The notes: a model not told the origin generated them from the sequence alone. A stretch of 64,000 nt of DNA from CAJINA01 sp964636125 (GCA_964636125.1 CAZWPX010000014.1:19538-83537); one strand, 5' to 3'. Numbered from the stretch's first letter, positions 18,017 through 27,212 are shown. Numbers and translations are program-made.

Positions 18017-19696
18017 CTACCCCTCCTTTTGTTCCTGCCGCGCCAGTTCCATGGCCCTTAAGTCTTTGCGGAGGATTTTCCCGACGGCGGATTTGGGCAG
18101 CTCGTCAATAAACTCGTATAGTTTTGGCACCTTGTAAGGTGCCAGCTGTTCCCGGCAGTAGCGGTCAAGTTCCTCCTCTTTAAGGTCTGAACCGGCTTTG
18201 GGAACGATAAAGGCCTTGACGGTTTCGCCGCGGTAGGTGTGCGGAATACCGATGGTGCAAGCTTCTTCGACCTGGGGGTGTTCGAAGAGGACCTCGTCTA
18301 TATCACGGGGATAGATGTTGTAACCACTGGCAATAATCATGTCTTTTTTGCGGTCTACGATATACAGGTAGCCGTCCTCATCTAGCTTGCCGATATCACC
18401 GGTATAGAGCCAGCCGTCCCGGATCGTGTGCGCGGTTTCATCCGGGTTGTTATAGTAGCCCTGGCACATCTGGGGTCCTTTGAAAATAATTTCCCCTTCT
18501 TTTCCGACAGGCATCTCTTCGGTGCCGGCGTCGAGGTCGACAATCTTGAGTTCGGTGTCGGGCAGGGGCACTCCGGCGCTGCCGGCCTTGATTTGGCCCC
18601 GCCAGGGGGTGATGGTGATCAAGGCCGATGATTCGGTCATGCCGTAGGCTTCAACAAGATCGGCCCCGGTTGCATCTTTCAACTCATTGATGGTTTCAAG
18701 AGCCAGGGGCGCGGCCCCGGAGAAAAAGCCTTTTATGAATGAAAGGTCCGCCTGCTTGAAATCCGGCAGGGCGAGCAGGCCCGTGTATATCGTGGGTACC
18801 GCCGGGACGATGGTGGGTTTAAATTTCAGCAGCATATCCAGTACGGTCCGGGGCTCCGGCTTGGGAACGAGAACATCTGTCCAACCCAGTAGAATGGATG
18901 TGTTCATGACGGTCATGAACCCGGCTATATGGAAGAACGGAAAGACGGCCAGTTCGGTCTGGTGGGTCTCGTGCAGGTCGAAAAACCAGCTTTTGATGAT
19001 CTGGGTAAGGTATGAAATATTTCGGTGGGAAAGCACCACCCCTTTCGATGGTCCGGTGGTGCCGCCCGTGTAGGGAATCAGGGCGGTATCGTCAAGGGCG
19101 CAGGAGACTGTCGGCGGACTTGCCGGAGGCGATGTCATGGTTTCGCGGTATTCAAAAAAATTCGGCGCGGGGGTGTATCTCTTATACATGTCCTTTTTTA
19201 CAAAGGGAAAGAGCTGTTTTAAAGGGAAGGGCAGGTAATCGTTTATGTGGCAGGCGATGATGGTCTTGATCCCGGTTTTTGGCCGCAGGGCCAGCATCCG
19301 GGGCCCAAGGAGGTCCAGGGTGATAAGCGCCGTGGAACCTGAATCATTGAACTGGTGTTCGAGTTCACGATCCGTGTAGAGCGGGTTGTTGGGCACGGCA
19401 ATGGCTCCCGCGCGCCAGATCCCGTAAAACGCGATCACTATCTGGGGGATGTTCGGCAGCAGGACTGACACCCGGTCACCGGGTTTGATGCCCAGGTCTG
19501 CGAGGACGCCGGCAAACTGGTTCACCAGCCGGTCGAGTTCCCGGTAGGAGATCTTTTTGCCCATGTAGACCAGTGCGGCGCGGTCTGGGAAATCAGCTGC
19601 CGAGCGTGCTAAGATGGCTGCCATGGGGACTTCTTCGTACGCAAGAGAATGCGGTACCGCGGACATGTAAGCTTTTAACCAGGGCCTGTCTTCCAT
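18017..19696 (-). CDS. Long-chain fatty-acid-CoA ligase
   Basis: 559 residues. AMP-forming acyl-CoA synthetase signatures are complete: the P-loop-like YTGGTTGPSKGV (about 210), YGMTESS, the adenine-binding YTGDIGK region, the hinge DRKKDMIIASGYNIYPRDID and the catalytic Lys in SAVGKILRK near the C-terminus. It activates fatty acids for beta-oxidation or lipid synthesis. GGAGG lies upstream of the ATG. No beta-oxidation operon is adjacent. Confidence 0.95.
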   Translation of the reverse strand: MEDRPWLKAYMSAVPHSLAYEEVPMAAILARSAADFPDRAALVYMGKKISYRELDRLVNQFAGVLADLGIKPGDRVSVLLPNIPQIVIAFYGIWRAGAIAVPNNPLYTDRELEHQFNDSGSTALITLDLLGPRMLALRPKTGIKTIIACHINDYLPFPLKQLFPFVKKDMYKRYTPAPNFFEYRETMTSPPASPPTVSCALDDTALIPYTGGTTGPSKGVVLSHRNISYLTQIIKSWFFDLHETHQTELAVFPFFHIAGFMTVMNTSILLGWTDVLVPKPEPRTVLDMLLKFKPTIVPAVPTIYTGLLALPDFKQADLSFIKGFFSGAAPLALETINELKDATGADLVEAYGMTESSALITITPWRGQIKAGSAGVPLPDTELKIVDLDAGTEEMPVGKEGEIIFKGPQMCQGYYNNPDETAHTIRDGWLYTGDIGKLDEDGYLYIVDRKKDMIIASGYNIYPRDIDEVLFEHPQVEEACTIGIPHTYRGETVKAFIVPKAGSDLKEEELDRYCREQLAPYKVPKLYEFIDELPKSAVGKILRKDLRAMELARQEQKEG

Positions 19697-19896
19697 TGCT
19701 CAATCCTCCTGTTTCAATTATTTGAAAAAGTGAACTGACCTGAAAAGCGGTAAGTCTGGCTGAATCCAATAAGGCTGAAAGGGCGCGGGGCAGGAAGTGG
19801 AAGGAGCGGGTGCGCTGCTGAGAGTGCCTCAGAGGCCCCACGCGGCATAAGATACTGTAACGTTTAATACCTGATGTCCCCCGGGCCGTCAAGGGT

Positions 19897-20061
19897 TTGC
19901 GCTTTTTAACCAGGGATTCCTTTCGTAGCGCCAGCAAAAAGATCGATCTGGGCCTGTATACACCCTCCCGGGCCCGGGAATTGGTAGCCCAGGCTGTTGC
20001 CCTGGGGTTGAAGGCACAGGTGGAAACCGGGGAAAGCCACATGTTTAAACTTGTGAGGTAA
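19897..20061 (+). CDS. Short hypothetical ORF before metallophosphoesterase gene
   Basis: The frame reads LTRDSFRSASKKIDLGLYTP and then SRARELVAQAVALGLKAQVE, a composition typical of real protein, and ends 3 bp before the TTG of the next gene. The start is uncertain (TTG at 19897 proposed); the in-frame region is open only to about 19877. It could be the tail of a lost gene. Confidence 0.4.
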   Translation: MRFLTRDSFRSASKKIDLGLYTPSRARELVAQAVALGLKAQVETGESHMFKLVR

Positions 20062-20064
20062 CGA

Positions 20065-21138
20065 TTGACTGATATGAAGACGCAGACACAGACACCTGAG
20101 CAAACCCGGCGCCTGATCTGGGCCACAACCCGTGCGCACCTTGAAACCGACAAGTTCAAGCACCGCAAGTACGGGGAGACACGCAAACGCCGCTGGTCAC
20201 TGTTTTCATTTCTGATCCGGCTGTTCTACCGCCTCCTGAAGCTCACACCCTTTTACCGGGTGGGTTTAAAAAATGCGCAAAGGATTGTGCTCAACACGGT
20301 TGACCTCTACTTCCCGGACCTGCCGCGGGCTTTTCATGGATACCGCATTCTGCACATGACCGACTTGCACCTGAACCTGATTCCGGGACTCGCGGAGGCC
20401 GTCTGCGCGCAAATCAAGGGCCGCACGTTTGATCTGTGTGTCCTGACCGGCGATTATCGCGACCGGACCAGCGGGGGGGTTAAAGATATCCTGGGGCCGC
20501 TGGGCAAAATTGTGAACACGGTCAAGTCCAAAGACGGCATCCTGGCTACCCTGGGCAATCACGATTCCTACCTGATGACGGGATACTTTGAACAGATGGG
20601 CATCACGATGCTGATCAACCAGACCGTCCCCATCAACCGAGACGGCGACCGGATCCAGGTCACGGGCCTGGACGATCCTTACTACTACTACACGGATCAA
20701 TGCGTCGTGGCCCTGGAGGAATCCGCGCCGGGTTTCAAGATTGCCCTGGTGCATGCCCCGTCCATGTACAATGTTGCCGCCGACAACGGCTACGGCCTCT
20801 ACCTGTGCGGGCACACCCACGGCGGCCAGATCTGCCTGCCGGGGGGGAAGCCGATCATCCTGCACCTGCATTACGGGCGCAAGTATTACCGCGGATTGTG
20901 GCAGTATGGCCGGATGAAAGGGTATACCGGCCAGGGCACCGGTACCGTGGGTATTCCCATCCGCTTTAATACCCAGAGTGAAATTACCGAGTTGCGGCTG
21001 TACCGCCGCTCAAAGACGATGAGCAGGTCTGCCTCGGGAAGACAATCAAGGCGCGAATACTCTATAATAACCGGCGGTAAAATATTTTTTCCCTGCCGGA
21101 GCAAAAACTTGGTTGACAGTCCCGCCAGGCAGGCTTAA
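20065..21138 (+). CDS. Metallophosphoesterase, YkuE-like
   Basis: 357 residues. Metal-site motifs are in order: D-L-H (MTDLHLN), GDYRD, GNHD (LGNHDSY), and G-H-T-H-G-G-Q in the last third. A basic N-terminal stretch and a hydrophobic segment (SLFSFLIRLFYRLLKL, about 48-63) suggest membrane attachment, as in phospholipid-handling YkuE proteins. The TTG at 20065 lies 3 bp after the preceding frame; an ATG at 20074 is the alternative. The last 40 residues are basic and atypical, perhaps an extension. Confidence 0.88.
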   Translation: MTDMKTQTQTPEQTRRLIWATTRAHLETDKFKHRKYGETRKRRWSLFSFLIRLFYRLLKLTPFYRVGLKNAQRIVLNTVDLYFPDLPRAFHGYRILHMTDLHLNLIPGLAEAVCAQIKGRTFDLCVLTGDYRDRTSGGVKDILGPLGKIVNTVKSKDGILATLGNHDSYLMTGYFEQMGITMLINQTVPINRDGDRIQVTGLDDPYYYYTDQCVVALEESAPGFKIALVHAPSMYNVAADNGYGLYLCGHTHGGQICLPGGKPIILHLHYGRKYYRGLWQYGRMKGYTGQGTGTVGIPIRFNTQSEITELRLYRRSKTMSRSASGRQSRREYSIITGGKIFFPCRSKNLVDSPARQA

Positions 21139-21225
21139 TTTCATTTCGAAAGTTATCGAAAAGCTATAAGATAGCCGGAGGTGAGATGGAAACGCAACAA
21201 TACAAATAGATTCGAGGTGTACACC

Positions 21226-21615
21226 ATGAAAAATATAACTAAAAATACCATAATCTTAATGATCGGACTTCTAACAATTGCCATGATATCCGGAAATGTA
21301 CTCATGGCCCAGGAAAGAGGTGGGGTGATTGCCGCGTCTGACGTGGCCCGGATTTCAGGGGAATCCCATCAGTCCACAGCAGGGAACACGCCCAGCGAAG
21401 AGACATCCTCGGCCGGCGTGATCTCCAACGCCGATTACGCCTTTGCAAGTAAACCGTTTGTGGAAGGTGCCGAAAGCCGCAAACCGGTTGACAGCAATGA
21501 AAGCGCCGGGGTTATTACCGTGGCCGATTTCAGCTATGTAAACGGCGGCAACGGATCGGTCTCCGCGGCCGATTGCGACCCCCTCTCCAACGCACTGGCC
21601 TGCGCCGACAAATAA
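21226..21615 (+). CDS. Small secreted protein with G-V-I-x-x-A-D repeats
   Basis: About 129 residues, start at 21226 with GAGGTG upstream. A signal peptide (IILMIGLLTIAMISGNVLMA) is followed by repeats: GGVIAASDVA, AGVISNADYAF, AGVITVADFSYV and a last degenerate GSVSAADCD. Spacers are Ser/Glu-rich. The pattern parallels the V-E-I-x-x-A-D repeats of the protein at 4446-4862. Two Cys near the C-terminus. Unknown function. A strong hairpin follows. Confidence 0.72.
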   Translation: MKNITKNTIILMIGLLTIAMISGNVLMAQERGGVIAASDVARISGESHQSTAGNTPSEETSSAGVISNADYAFASKPFVEGAESRKPVDSNESAGVITVADFSYVNGGNGSVSAADCDPLSNALACADK

Positions 21616-21626
21616 TTTCCACAACG

Positions 21627-21659
21627 CCGGAGATTGCAGCCATAAGCTGCAGTCTCCGG
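21627..21659 (+). terminator. Terminator-like hairpin
   Basis: CCGGAGATTGCAGC pairs with GCTGCAGTCTCCGG (13 of 14) across a 5-nt loop, 11 bp after the secreted-repeat gene. The tail is only moderately T-rich. Confidence 0.6.
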
Positions 21660-21720
21660 TATCTATTCCCTGGTAAGCCCCAACCGTACAATTCCTTAAA
21701 ATATTATTGAAAGGAAAATT

Positions 21721-22791
21721 ATGAAAACTGAAGTTAATTTTAAAACAGCCATGGTAACGGGGGCCACCGGCTACGTGGCCGGGTGGATAGTCAAGCGATT
21801 GCTCCAAGAGGGCGTGACCGTGCATGCCCCGGTCCGGGATCCGGAAAACCCGGAGAAACTGAAATACCTCAACGGCCTGGCCGAGCAATCCCCGGGGGCC
21901 ATCACCTATTTTAAGGCGGATTTGCTGGCGGAAGGCTCCTATGCCGAGGCCATGCAGGGCTGCGAGGTGGTTTTCCACACCGCTTCACCATTCATGTTGG
22001 CCGTCAAGGATCCGCAGAACGAGTTGATCGAGCCGGCCCGGACAGGCACCCGCAATGTCCTGGAAACGGTCAACCAGACTAAAACTGTTCAGCGGGTGGT
22101 GCTTACCAGCAGCTGTGCCGCCATTTACGGTGACAATGCCGACCTGGATCTGACCCCCGGCGGCGTGTTCACCGAGGAAGAGTGGAACCAGACCTCATCA
22201 CTGGAACACCAGCCCTATTCCTATTCCAAGACCCTGGCCGAAAAGGAGGCCTGGAAAATAGCCGGGGTCCAGGACCGCTGGAATCTGGTGGTCATCAACC
22301 CCTCCTTTGTAATCGGCCCCGGCATCAATCCCAGGGGGACTTCGGAAAGCTTCAACCTTGTCCGGCAATTCGGGGACGGCACCATGAAAAGCGGTGTGCC
22401 CGACTGGTCGGCGGGCGTGGTTGATGTGCGCGACCTGGCCGAGGCCCACTACCGGGCTGCCGTTACTCCGGGCGCTAAAGGACGACACATCGCTTCGGGT
22501 CACAACTCGAGTTTTCCCGCCTTGGCCGCCGCCTTGCGGGCGCACTACGGTGAGGCCTACCCGTTTCCCAAAAAAACGCTGCCCAAGTGGCTGGTCTGGC
22601 TGGTGGGCCCGATCATGGATGCATCCATGACGCGTACAATGATCAGCCGCAATGTCAACCATCCCTGGCGGGCGGATAATTCCAAGAGTGTCAAGGAGCT
22701 GGGAATGACCTACCGTCCCATGGAAGAGTCCATCGTCGATTTCTTCCAGCAGATGATAGATACGGGCACCCTTGAACCCTTGAACCCTTGA
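21721..22791 (+). CDS. NAD(P)-dependent aldehyde/dihydroflavonol-reductase-like extended SDR
   Basis: 356 residues. N-terminal Rossmann motif G-A-T-G-Y-V-A-G (about 14-21), SSCAAIYGD, and the catalytic Y-S-Y-S-K pair (about 161-165) place it in the extended SDR family close to dihydroflavonol reductase/aldehyde reductase. Substrate unknown. AAAGGA precedes the ATG. Its last codons (LEPLNP) lie in a tandem CCCTTGAA repeat, so the natural C-terminus may have been altered. Confidence 0.88.
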   Translation: MKTEVNFKTAMVTGATGYVAGWIVKRLLQEGVTVHAPVRDPENPEKLKYLNGLAEQSPGAITYFKADLLAEGSYAEAMQGCEVVFHTASPFMLAVKDPQNELIEPARTGTRNVLETVNQTKTVQRVVLTSSCAAIYGDNADLDLTPGGVFTEEEWNQTSSLEHQPYSYSKTLAEKEAWKIAGVQDRWNLVVINPSFVIGPGINPRGTSESFNLVRQFGDGTMKSGVPDWSAGVVDVRDLAEAHYRAAVTPGAKGRHIASGHNSSFPALAAALRAHYGEAYPFPKKTLPKWLVWLVGPIMDASMTRTMISRNVNHPWRADNSKSVKELGMTYRPMEESIVDFFQQMIDTGTLEPLNP

Positions 22792-22798
22792 ACCCTGG
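22769..22798. repeat. Tandem CCCTTGAA repeat
   Basis: Three copies of CCCTTGAA and a partial fourth. The stop codon of the SDR gene lies inside it. Similar TTGAAC phrases occur at 59589-59621. Confidence 0.7.
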
Positions 22799-22805
22799 TC
22801 CCCCT

Positions 22806-23459
22806 ATGCCCTGGCAAAGAGCCCGTACAGATGAACAGAAAGAGCAGCGCATCGCTGAAATCCTGGATGCCGCCGCCCGTCTGCAGGCACAACTTGATTT
22901 TGATAAGATCACCCTTGCGGCAATTGCCAAAGAGGCCAACTTCACGCGCTCCAACCTGTATAAATATTTTCGCTCCAAAGAAGAGATTTTTTTCGAATTT
23001 CTCAAGTACGATGTGCACCTGTGGCGCCAGGGTCTGGTGGCCCGGTTTGATGCAACCGCGACTTGTTCGGTGGCGGAATTCGCGGACACCTAGGTCGCGG
23101 TGCTGACCGAGAACAGGAGGTTGCTGCGCCTGGTTTCGATTCTATATGCACACCTGGAAAAAAAAGCATCGCTGGCGGGGTTGATCAGTTTCAAACAGAT
23201 GGCCAACCGAGAGTTCGGTGAATTGTCCACGCTGATCTGCCGTTTGTTTCCGACCCTGGACGGGGAGCAGGCCTTGAAGTTCCTGCAGCTGCAGCTGGCC
23301 GCTGCCATTGGTCTGTACACGATGACCGACCTCTGGGATACCCAGCGCCAGGTCCTGGAGAAACCCGAGTTTCAACATTTTCAGATCGACTTTAAGGCGA
23401 GTCTGCGTGAAGCGATCGGGCATCTGCTGGAAGGCATGTTAAAACAAGGGGTCAAGTGA
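22806..23459 (+). pseudogene. TetR-family regulator interrupted by an amber codon
   Basis: The N-terminal helix-turn-helix is intact (KITLAAIAKEANFTRSNLYK, then YFRSKEEIFFEFL). The same frame continues after a TAG at 23091-23093 into a normal TetR ligand-binding domain (TENRRLLRLVSILYAHLEKK, then LEGMLKQGVK). Nothing is shifted; only one codon separates the halves, and a Trp (TGG) there would restore a typical F-A-D-T-W segment. It starts 14 bp after the SDR gene and precedes two further gene fragments, so the whole locus is decaying. Confidence 0.8.
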
Positions 23460-23491
23460 AATTCTTGCATAACGAATCGCCTTTCTTGCGA

Positions 23492-23704
23492 ATTGATGGA
23501 GCCCCCGGCGGTGATATGTCCCGGAGCCAGACGCACCAGGTTGACCTGCTCCATGAGTTTGTTGTGGATGCTGAAAAGGAAATCATCGTCGCTGGCCGCG
23601 TCTGTGCGGCCGAAGCGGGAGGCGCCGGCCGCGCTGACGAGCGCGTCAAAGGATCCAATCCGCTGCAGCATTTCCGCGAAGGCTTTTGGAATTTTTATAA
23701 TGCC
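23492..23704 (-). pseudogene. Internal fragment of a short-chain dehydrogenase
   Basis: The minus-strand frame reads RIGSFDALVSAAGASRFG, then FSIHNKLMEQVNLVRLAPGH and ends near GGSIN. This matches the central part of small SDR proteins (the NAG-like A-A-G and N-K-L-x-x-Q-V-N-L-V-R). Both the N-terminal glycine motif and the catalytic YxxxK are missing. Confidence 0.65.
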
Positions 23705-23936
23705 CCCATGGGAAGCAAATTGGACTGTGGAAAGCAACCTGCCTGCGCAGGCAGCCTCGCTGCTGGCAAGTCTGACCTTGACATCCTTGCTACGGGGCTT
23801 ACTTGTTTACCTATTGCCCGTCCATTTATGGCCAAATTTATTGTTTTCTACGTCCTGCTTGCATTTTAATCCTCGAAATTTTTCCATTTATGGTTTGACA
23901 CGACAGCGTAACCTTTCGAAGCGGAGACGGCCTCCC

Positions 23937-24164
23937 ATGAAAACCCCCGAAAACAAATCTACAGACAAGACCCCTTACTTCCTCATCGGGCTGTGCAACG
24001 TGGCGGGCGCGTTTCTATCCGGTGTCTGGTCCGGCCGGGTCTTCAAACGCACCCTGCTGGTGGGTATCTATATCGGTCGGGCCGTCGCGATCACTCTCTT
24101 TTTATTGCTGCCCATTCAAGAAAAGCCGGTATTGAGACTAACCGGGCAGCCCGCCGGGACTTGA
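23937..24164 (+). pseudogene. Fragment of an MFS transporter
   Basis: 75 residues containing LIGLCNVAGAFLSGVWSGRV, FKRTLLVGIYIGRAVAI and TLFLLLPI, which match helices in the second half of MFS permeases (the loop motif G-x-x-x-x-R-x-x-K-R). Neither the N- nor the C-terminal halves are present. The ATG may be accidental. Confidence 0.6.
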
Positions 24165-24212
24165 AAATAGTCGCTGCGGGCTTACCGCGATCACCTCAAA
24201 CGGAGGTACACT

Positions 24213-24812
24213 ATGCTAATCAAACAATTGGAAATGGATCCTTATGACAATTTTTCCTATCTTGTGGGCTGTGAGAACACCTTTGAAGGGTTGGTCATCG
24301 ACCCGGGCCCCAACGTGGACAAAATTCTGGATGAGGCAGTCAGGGCCGGTCTTGAGATTACGACGATCTTCAACACCCACGCCCACGGCGACCACACGGC
24401 CGGCAACGGGCCTGTTAAAGAACAGACCGGTGCCCGGATTATTATTCACCATGCGGATGCCAGCGGTTATCCCCGGGCCGACCATTTTCTTACCGATGAA
24501 ACCACCCTTGCGCTGGGGGACCTCGTCTTTGAGGTGATCCACACCCCCGGCCACACGCCCGGCGGAACCTGCCTGTATGCCGAGGGCAACCTGTTTACCG
24601 GCGACACCCTGTTTGTCGGTGACAGCGGTCGGACGGATCTGGCGGGCGGTCATCGTCCCACCCTGGGGGCCTCCATCCGGCGCCTGATGCAGCTGCCTGC
24701 CGAGACAATTGTCTGGCCGGGGCACGATTACGGCCCGACGCCCTCGTCGACTCTCGGTTGGGAAAAATGCAACAACGTCAACGCAAAAGAGTATGGCTAC
24801 TACCAGGGCTGA
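24213..24812 (+). CDS. MBL-fold metallo-hydrolase (glyoxalase-II-like)
   Basis: 199 residues. The metal-binding T-H-A-H-G-D-H motif (about 55-61), the second His in HTPGHTPGG, Asp in FTGDTLFVGD and a final PGHDYG His give the complete site of a binuclear hydroxyacyl-thioester hydrolase. Short length suggests a small glyoxalase-II-like enzyme lacking the C-terminal substrate domain. CGGAGG precedes the ATG. Confidence 0.9.
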   Translation: MLIKQLEMDPYDNFSYLVGCENTFEGLVIDPGPNVDKILDEAVRAGLEITTIFNTHAHGDHTAGNGPVKEQTGARIIIHHADASGYPRADHFLTDETTLALGDLVFEVIHTPGHTPGGTCLYAEGNLFTGDTLFVGDSGRTDLAGGHRPTLGASIRRLMQLPAETIVWPGHDYGPTPSSTLGWEKCNNVNAKEYGYYQG

Positions 24813-24910
24813 TACCCGCGCAGGCATCAATGTATTCCAGGTAAGTGTGTGTCGTGGCCCAGTGTCTGGCGGCCGTCTCCTTAGAATGATGGAAAGGTTA
24901 GATTATCCAC

Positions 24911-25672
24911 ATGAAAGCAACTGAGAAAGTAGGTGCAGTCCGAACCCCGGATGGAGGTGAGATGGTGCTTTACCGACATGACCGTGATTTTTCAATCAGG
25001 GTCAATGGCGAGGAGTTAATGCTCAGCCGCCAGCACGAGTCGGAGCTTGCCCTGGCGCGGTTGGGCTGTGCGCATCTGAAGGGCTGTAAAGCACCCCGGG
25101 TCCTGGTGGGCGGCCTGGGTATGGGTTTTACCCTGCGACAGGTTCTGGACATGCTCGACATCCAGGGCCGGGTGGTGGTGGGGGAACTGCTGGATGCGGT
25201 GGTTGCCTGGAATCTTGAGTTCCTGGGTGAACTCAACGGCCGGCCCCTGGAAGACCCCCGGGTTGAACTTGTAGTGGGTGATGTCAACGAGCTTGTCTTG
25301 CGCTCAAAAAACAGATTCGATGCGATTTTGCTGGATGTAGATAATGGCCCCAGCGCCATGACCCATACCGGCAACCAGCGTCTTTATGGCTATGAAGGCA
25401 TCGGGGCCTGCCGTCGGGCGTTGCGGGCCCGGGGCTGCCTGGCGGTCTGGTCGGCTGAGCCGAGCAAAACCTTTGAACAGTTGCTGCTGCACTGTGAGCT
25501 GCACGTCCACCGGTACCGGGTGCCTGCATACAAAGGGAGCAAAGCGCAATTCCGTTTTGTGTGGGTCGCAGCGGAAAGACAGAAATACCTGCCCCCGGGC
25601 GGCGGCCAGCCGCGTCCGCCGGCAAATCGCAAACCGCCGGATAGACGTCGGCGTTTCTTCAAGCGGCGCTGA
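24911..25672 (+). CDS. Spermidine-synthase-like SAM-dependent methyltransferase
   Basis: 253 residues. The Rossmann glycine motif G-G-L-G-M-G-F-T-L (about 66-74), V-V-G-E-L (about 92), GDVNEL and DAILLDVDNGP fit the spermidine-synthase-like superfamily. A polyamine synthase normally has D in the GGGDG motif; here it differs, so methyl or aminopropyl transfer cannot be decided. The C-terminal 35 residues are Pro/Arg-rich and low-complexity. Confidence 0.78.
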   Translation: MKATEKVGAVRTPDGGEMVLYRHDRDFSIRVNGEELMLSRQHESELALARLGCAHLKGCKAPRVLVGGLGMGFTLRQVLDMLDIQGRVVVGELLDAVVAWNLEFLGELNGRPLEDPRVELVVGDVNELVLRSKNRFDAILLDVDNGPSAMTHTGNQRLYGYEGIGACRRALRARGCLAVWSAEPSKTFEQLLLHCELHVHRYRVPAYKGSKAQFRFVWVAAERQKYLPPGGGQPRPPANRKPPDRRRRFFKRR

Positions 25673-25853
25673 GTCGGCCGGAGAACCACAAAACCTCTTT
25701 CCGGGACACCTCGCAGGCTATTTTCTGGAAGGAGGATTCGGCCGTGGTTCGGCGATGAACAGTTGATGCCGTCTTCAAAAGCGTCTCGCCGGGATGCCGT
25801 CAGCGGCCATTTAGGTTAGACATTGCAAATCGTTTCATTTAGGTGAAAGAGCC

Positions 25854-26036
25854 ATGCCAGAAAAAGATGTAGAAACTGGAAAGATTGCCCCCTCACATTT
25901 GGCCGATCATGTTCGTTTCGAAGTTTATGGACAGGAGATGATCGACAAGCAAGTCCGCGCCAGCGGCAACAGCGGCCGAGTCTACCTGCCCGCTAGCTGG
26001 GTGGGGCACCAGGTAAAGATTCTCAGGATTGATTAG
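25854..26036 (+). CDS. DUF2080 transposase-associated small protein
   Basis: 60 residues. The core VYGQEMIDKQVRASGNSGRV and YLPASWVGHQVKILRID match DUF2080, a small AbrB-like protein usually encoded next to transposases. No transposase is adjacent here, so it may be an orphan left from a mobile element or a retained regulator. The upstream ribosome site is weak. Confidence 0.7.
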   Translation: MPEKDVETGKIAPSHLADHVRFEVYGQEMIDKQVRASGNSGRVYLPASWVGHQVKILRID

Positions 26037-26242
26037 GCCTGCCTCCTGTTATCAATTCCCCGGGCCTTCCGTCAGGGGCGTCTGAATCTTATCACTCCCA
26101 ATCCTGCAATGAAACAGCATCTGACCCGGTTGCCAATTCCCACAGATTGCCTTATGGTTTGGGGAATAAAGATTACGGTATGCGCCGGACATGTGCCGGT
26201 TATCGATATGCAGGGTAAAACGCTATTGAAAGGAGGATCAGC

Positions 26243-27148
26243 ATGGGAGGAGATTTAAAGACGATGGTGCGGGCATCCTTTGCCGCCGATGCTTTGGCCC
26301 TGGGCGGGCACTGGGTCTACAATGCGGGTGTCATCGTCAAGAAATTCGGTCGCTTGGACAGCATGCAGGCCCCCCTGGGCAAGAGTTACCACAGCACCAA
26401 AAAAGCCGGTGATTTTACCCATTACGGCGACCAGGCCCTGGTGCTGTTGGAATCCGTGGTTCGGGACGGCCGGTTTGACTTGCAGGCTTTTGCCCATGAC
26501 TGGCTGGCTCTGTTTGACGGTTATGAAGGCTATTTCGATCATGCGACCAAGGATACCCTGATTAACTTTAAAAACGGGCGGGGACCGGAGAAGGCCGGTT
26601 CCGAGTCCACCGAGTTTTCCGGAGCTGCCCGGATCGCGCCGGTGGTCTATGCGCACCAACAGGATCGGGATACACTGGTGGCGGCCTGCCGGGCCCAGAC
26701 CGCCATGACCCACAACAGCCCCGAGGTGGTTGCCGCCGCTGAATTTCTGGCCCGGGTTCTCTGGCACGTGCTACGGGGCGTCGCCCCGACTGCGGCAATG
26801 TCCACGGTGGTCCGTGATGAAATGGACAACCAGACACTGGCAGGTTGGGTAGACCAGGGGCTGGAAAGTGCCGGCGAAGAGACCCTGGATGTGATTAACG
26901 ATTTCGGGCAGGCCTGCAATATCAGGATGGCGCTTCCCGCCACGGTCCACCTGGTGGCTCGATATGAAAATGACCTGGAAACCGCCCTGGTGGAAAACGT
27001 GATGGCCGGTGGAGATTCAGCCGCCCGGGGGATGGCCGTCGGCATGCTGCTGGGGGCCTGGCAGGGCGAAATTGCGCTGCCCCAAGCCTGGCTTGAGCAA
27101 ATGAACCAAACCGAGCAGATTGCTCAGCTGCTGGCGCAACTGGATTAA
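26243..27148 (+). CDS. ADP-ribosylglycohydrolase family protein
   Basis: 301 residues. N-terminal ASFAADALALGGHWVYN and C-terminal MAGGDSAARGMAVG correspond to the two metal-binding regions of ADP-ribosyl hydrolases, close to the crystallin-J1-like branch; the usual GAIGDA and GGDADT motifs are altered (Ser replaces Asp in GGDS), so activity on ADP-ribose is uncertain. AAAGGAGG precedes the ATG. It lies 64 bp upstream of the HSP90-type ATPase gene on the same strand. Confidence 0.8.
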   Translation: MGGDLKTMVRASFAADALALGGHWVYNAGVIVKKFGRLDSMQAPLGKSYHSTKKAGDFTHYGDQALVLLESVVRDGRFDLQAFAHDWLALFDGYEGYFDHATKDTLINFKNGRGPEKAGSESTEFSGAARIAPVVYAHQQDRDTLVAACRAQTAMTHNSPEVVAAAEFLARVLWHVLRGVAPTAAMSTVVRDEMDNQTLAGWVDQGLESAGEETLDVINDFGQACNIRMALPATVHLVARYENDLETALVENVMAGGDSAARGMAVGMLLGAWQGEIALPQAWLEQMNQTEQIAQLLAQLD

Positions 27149-27212
27149 ACCAGGTATACACAGAGCCTTCTTTCGATTTTATAACGCAGCATTTTATTAG
27201 GAAACATATTCG

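Noticed and set aside
17940..18020. Possible TPP riboswitch: GGGGCTGAGA and CCCTTTGAAC phrases
   Set aside because: The two phrases resemble THI-box parts, but the rest (CTGAT, TAATGCCAGCG and the closing stem) is missing and it lies after converging gene ends with no thiamin gene.
23091..23093. TAG in TetR gene as pyrrolysine
   Set aside because: No pyl genes in view and TetR regulators are not known to use it; a TGG to TAG change explains it.
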